Source: Pedobacter psychrotolerans
GTDB lineage: Bacteria > Bacteroidota > Bacteroidia > Sphingobacteriales > Sphingobacteriaceae
NCBI RefSeq assembly: GCF_004340665.1
Contig: NZ_SLWO01000001.1
Span: forward strand, 560,450 to 624,449
Direction: 5' to 3'
Length of the DNA stretch: 64,000 bases
Shown here: piece by piece, positions 63,618-64,000 of the stretch
Position numbering within the stretch: position 1 is the first letter of the stretch
Layout: every line of letters starts with the position of its first letter
The notes under the pieces: generated by a model
Told to the model about the DNA's origin: nothing
Databases searched by the model: none
What the model saw: only the letters and a program-made list of their open reading frames with translations
Position numbers and translations under genes: made by a program

Positions 63618-64000
63618 ATGAATTTAACTGCTTCATTTAGTATGTATTACATCAGGATCGCGATATTTAGCATTGTGTTTTTTTTACTGGTTTTTGCAAC
63701 TACTTATTTTTCGATGCGGATTTTTATGTACCAGCCAGCTTCAAGTTGCCTGGACTGCTCTTATTTGAAAGATACGTTCTTCTTCTCCCTGTTTTCTTTA
63801 CTGATTATTCCTTTTGTTTTACTGATCCTGGATAAAGCGAAAATAAGTAAAACCCTATTCTTATTGATTATTTCAGTAGTCTTTCTGTTAATCGCATTTA
63901 TAAATAATTTCAATCTGTTTAAAGACAGGGTATCTTCATGGAGTTCATATAGTACGAAAGATGAAATCGTGGCGACGATAGCTCAATCCTATCTGTATAT
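63618..64000 (+). CDS. Membrane protein, partial (window end)
   Basis: An open frame from ATG at 63618 to the window edge, 127 codons without a stop (MNLTASFSMYYIRIAIFSIV at the start). Three membrane segments (about 11-30, 54-74 and 82-101) are visible. Directly follows the lipoprotein gene stop. Function unknown. Confidence 0.8.
   Translation, partial: MNLTASFSMYYIRIAIFSIVFFLLVFATTYFSMRIFMYQPASSCLDCSYLKDTFFFSLFSLLIIPFVLLILDKAKISKTLFLLIISVVFLLIAFINNFNLFKDRVSSWSSYSTKDEIVATIAQSYLY

Overview
The window looks like a chromosomal segment of a Bacteroidota bacterium, most likely a Pedobacter-like member of the Sphingobacteriaceae. This rests on low GC content, promoters with a TAnnTTTG -7 box, many Bacteroidota-type families (BatA-domain protein, DUF4199, DUF3829 lipoprotein, GH3-like enzyme, HisIE and HisB bifunctional enzymes, a D15/Omp85 lipoprotein) and families of small palindromic repeats between genes. 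No rRNA, CRISPR array, complete insertion sequence or prophage was seen. The sequence starts in intergenic DNA and ends inside a membrane-protein gene.

Layout. 0.2-0.9 kb: a HigBA-type toxin-antitoxin pair, flanked by two related terminator-like sequences. 1.0-14.4 kb: housekeeping genes (tRNA-Cys with a tiny conserved-looking gene, TrmH-type rRNA/tRNA methyltransferase, Omp85-like lipoprotein, 2H phosphoesterase, grpE-dnaJ, an FtsE-like ATPase, acyl-CoA reductase, ferredoxin, serine hydrolase, UspA, NlpC/P60 peptidase). 14.5-14.8 kb: the decayed remains of a two-gene nucleotidyltransferase module. 15.9-23.7 kb: a complete histidine operon hisG-D-C-B-H-A-F-IE on the minus strand. It is preceded by a 15-residue leader peptide with five histidine codons and is interrupted by palindromic repeats at three gene junctions.

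23.8-31.5 kb: an L,D-transpeptidase, then an operon I consider the most interesting part of the window: an NrtR-like Nudix regulator, a short PRPP-synthetase-like protein, an ADP-ribosylglycohydrolase fused to a NADAR domain, a metallophosphoesterase, a NAMPT-like transferase and a small NTF2-like protein. Three copies of a 7-7-7 inverted repeat lie at the two promoters. Every recognisable part makes, senses or consumes ADP-ribose or NAD, so the set could recycle ADP-ribose to NAD.

31.6-46.6 kb: an AT-rich pair of unknown genes, then a plus-strand run of core genes: BatA-domain protein, a dihydroorotase homologue that has lost its metal ligands, DUF4199, two glycosyltransferases, GH3-like enzyme, dxr, rseP and hscB, followed by about 800 bases rich in repeats. 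46.7-63 kb: tRNA-Leu and an accessory region with many small regulators (AraC, two HxlR, WYL), oxidoreductases, an MFS pump, a PLP decarboxylase, a membrane-bound class III cyclase and three tandem SDR paralogues. The middle SDR has lost its catalytic serine and tyrosine. The window closes with a lipoprotein gene and a partial membrane-protein gene.
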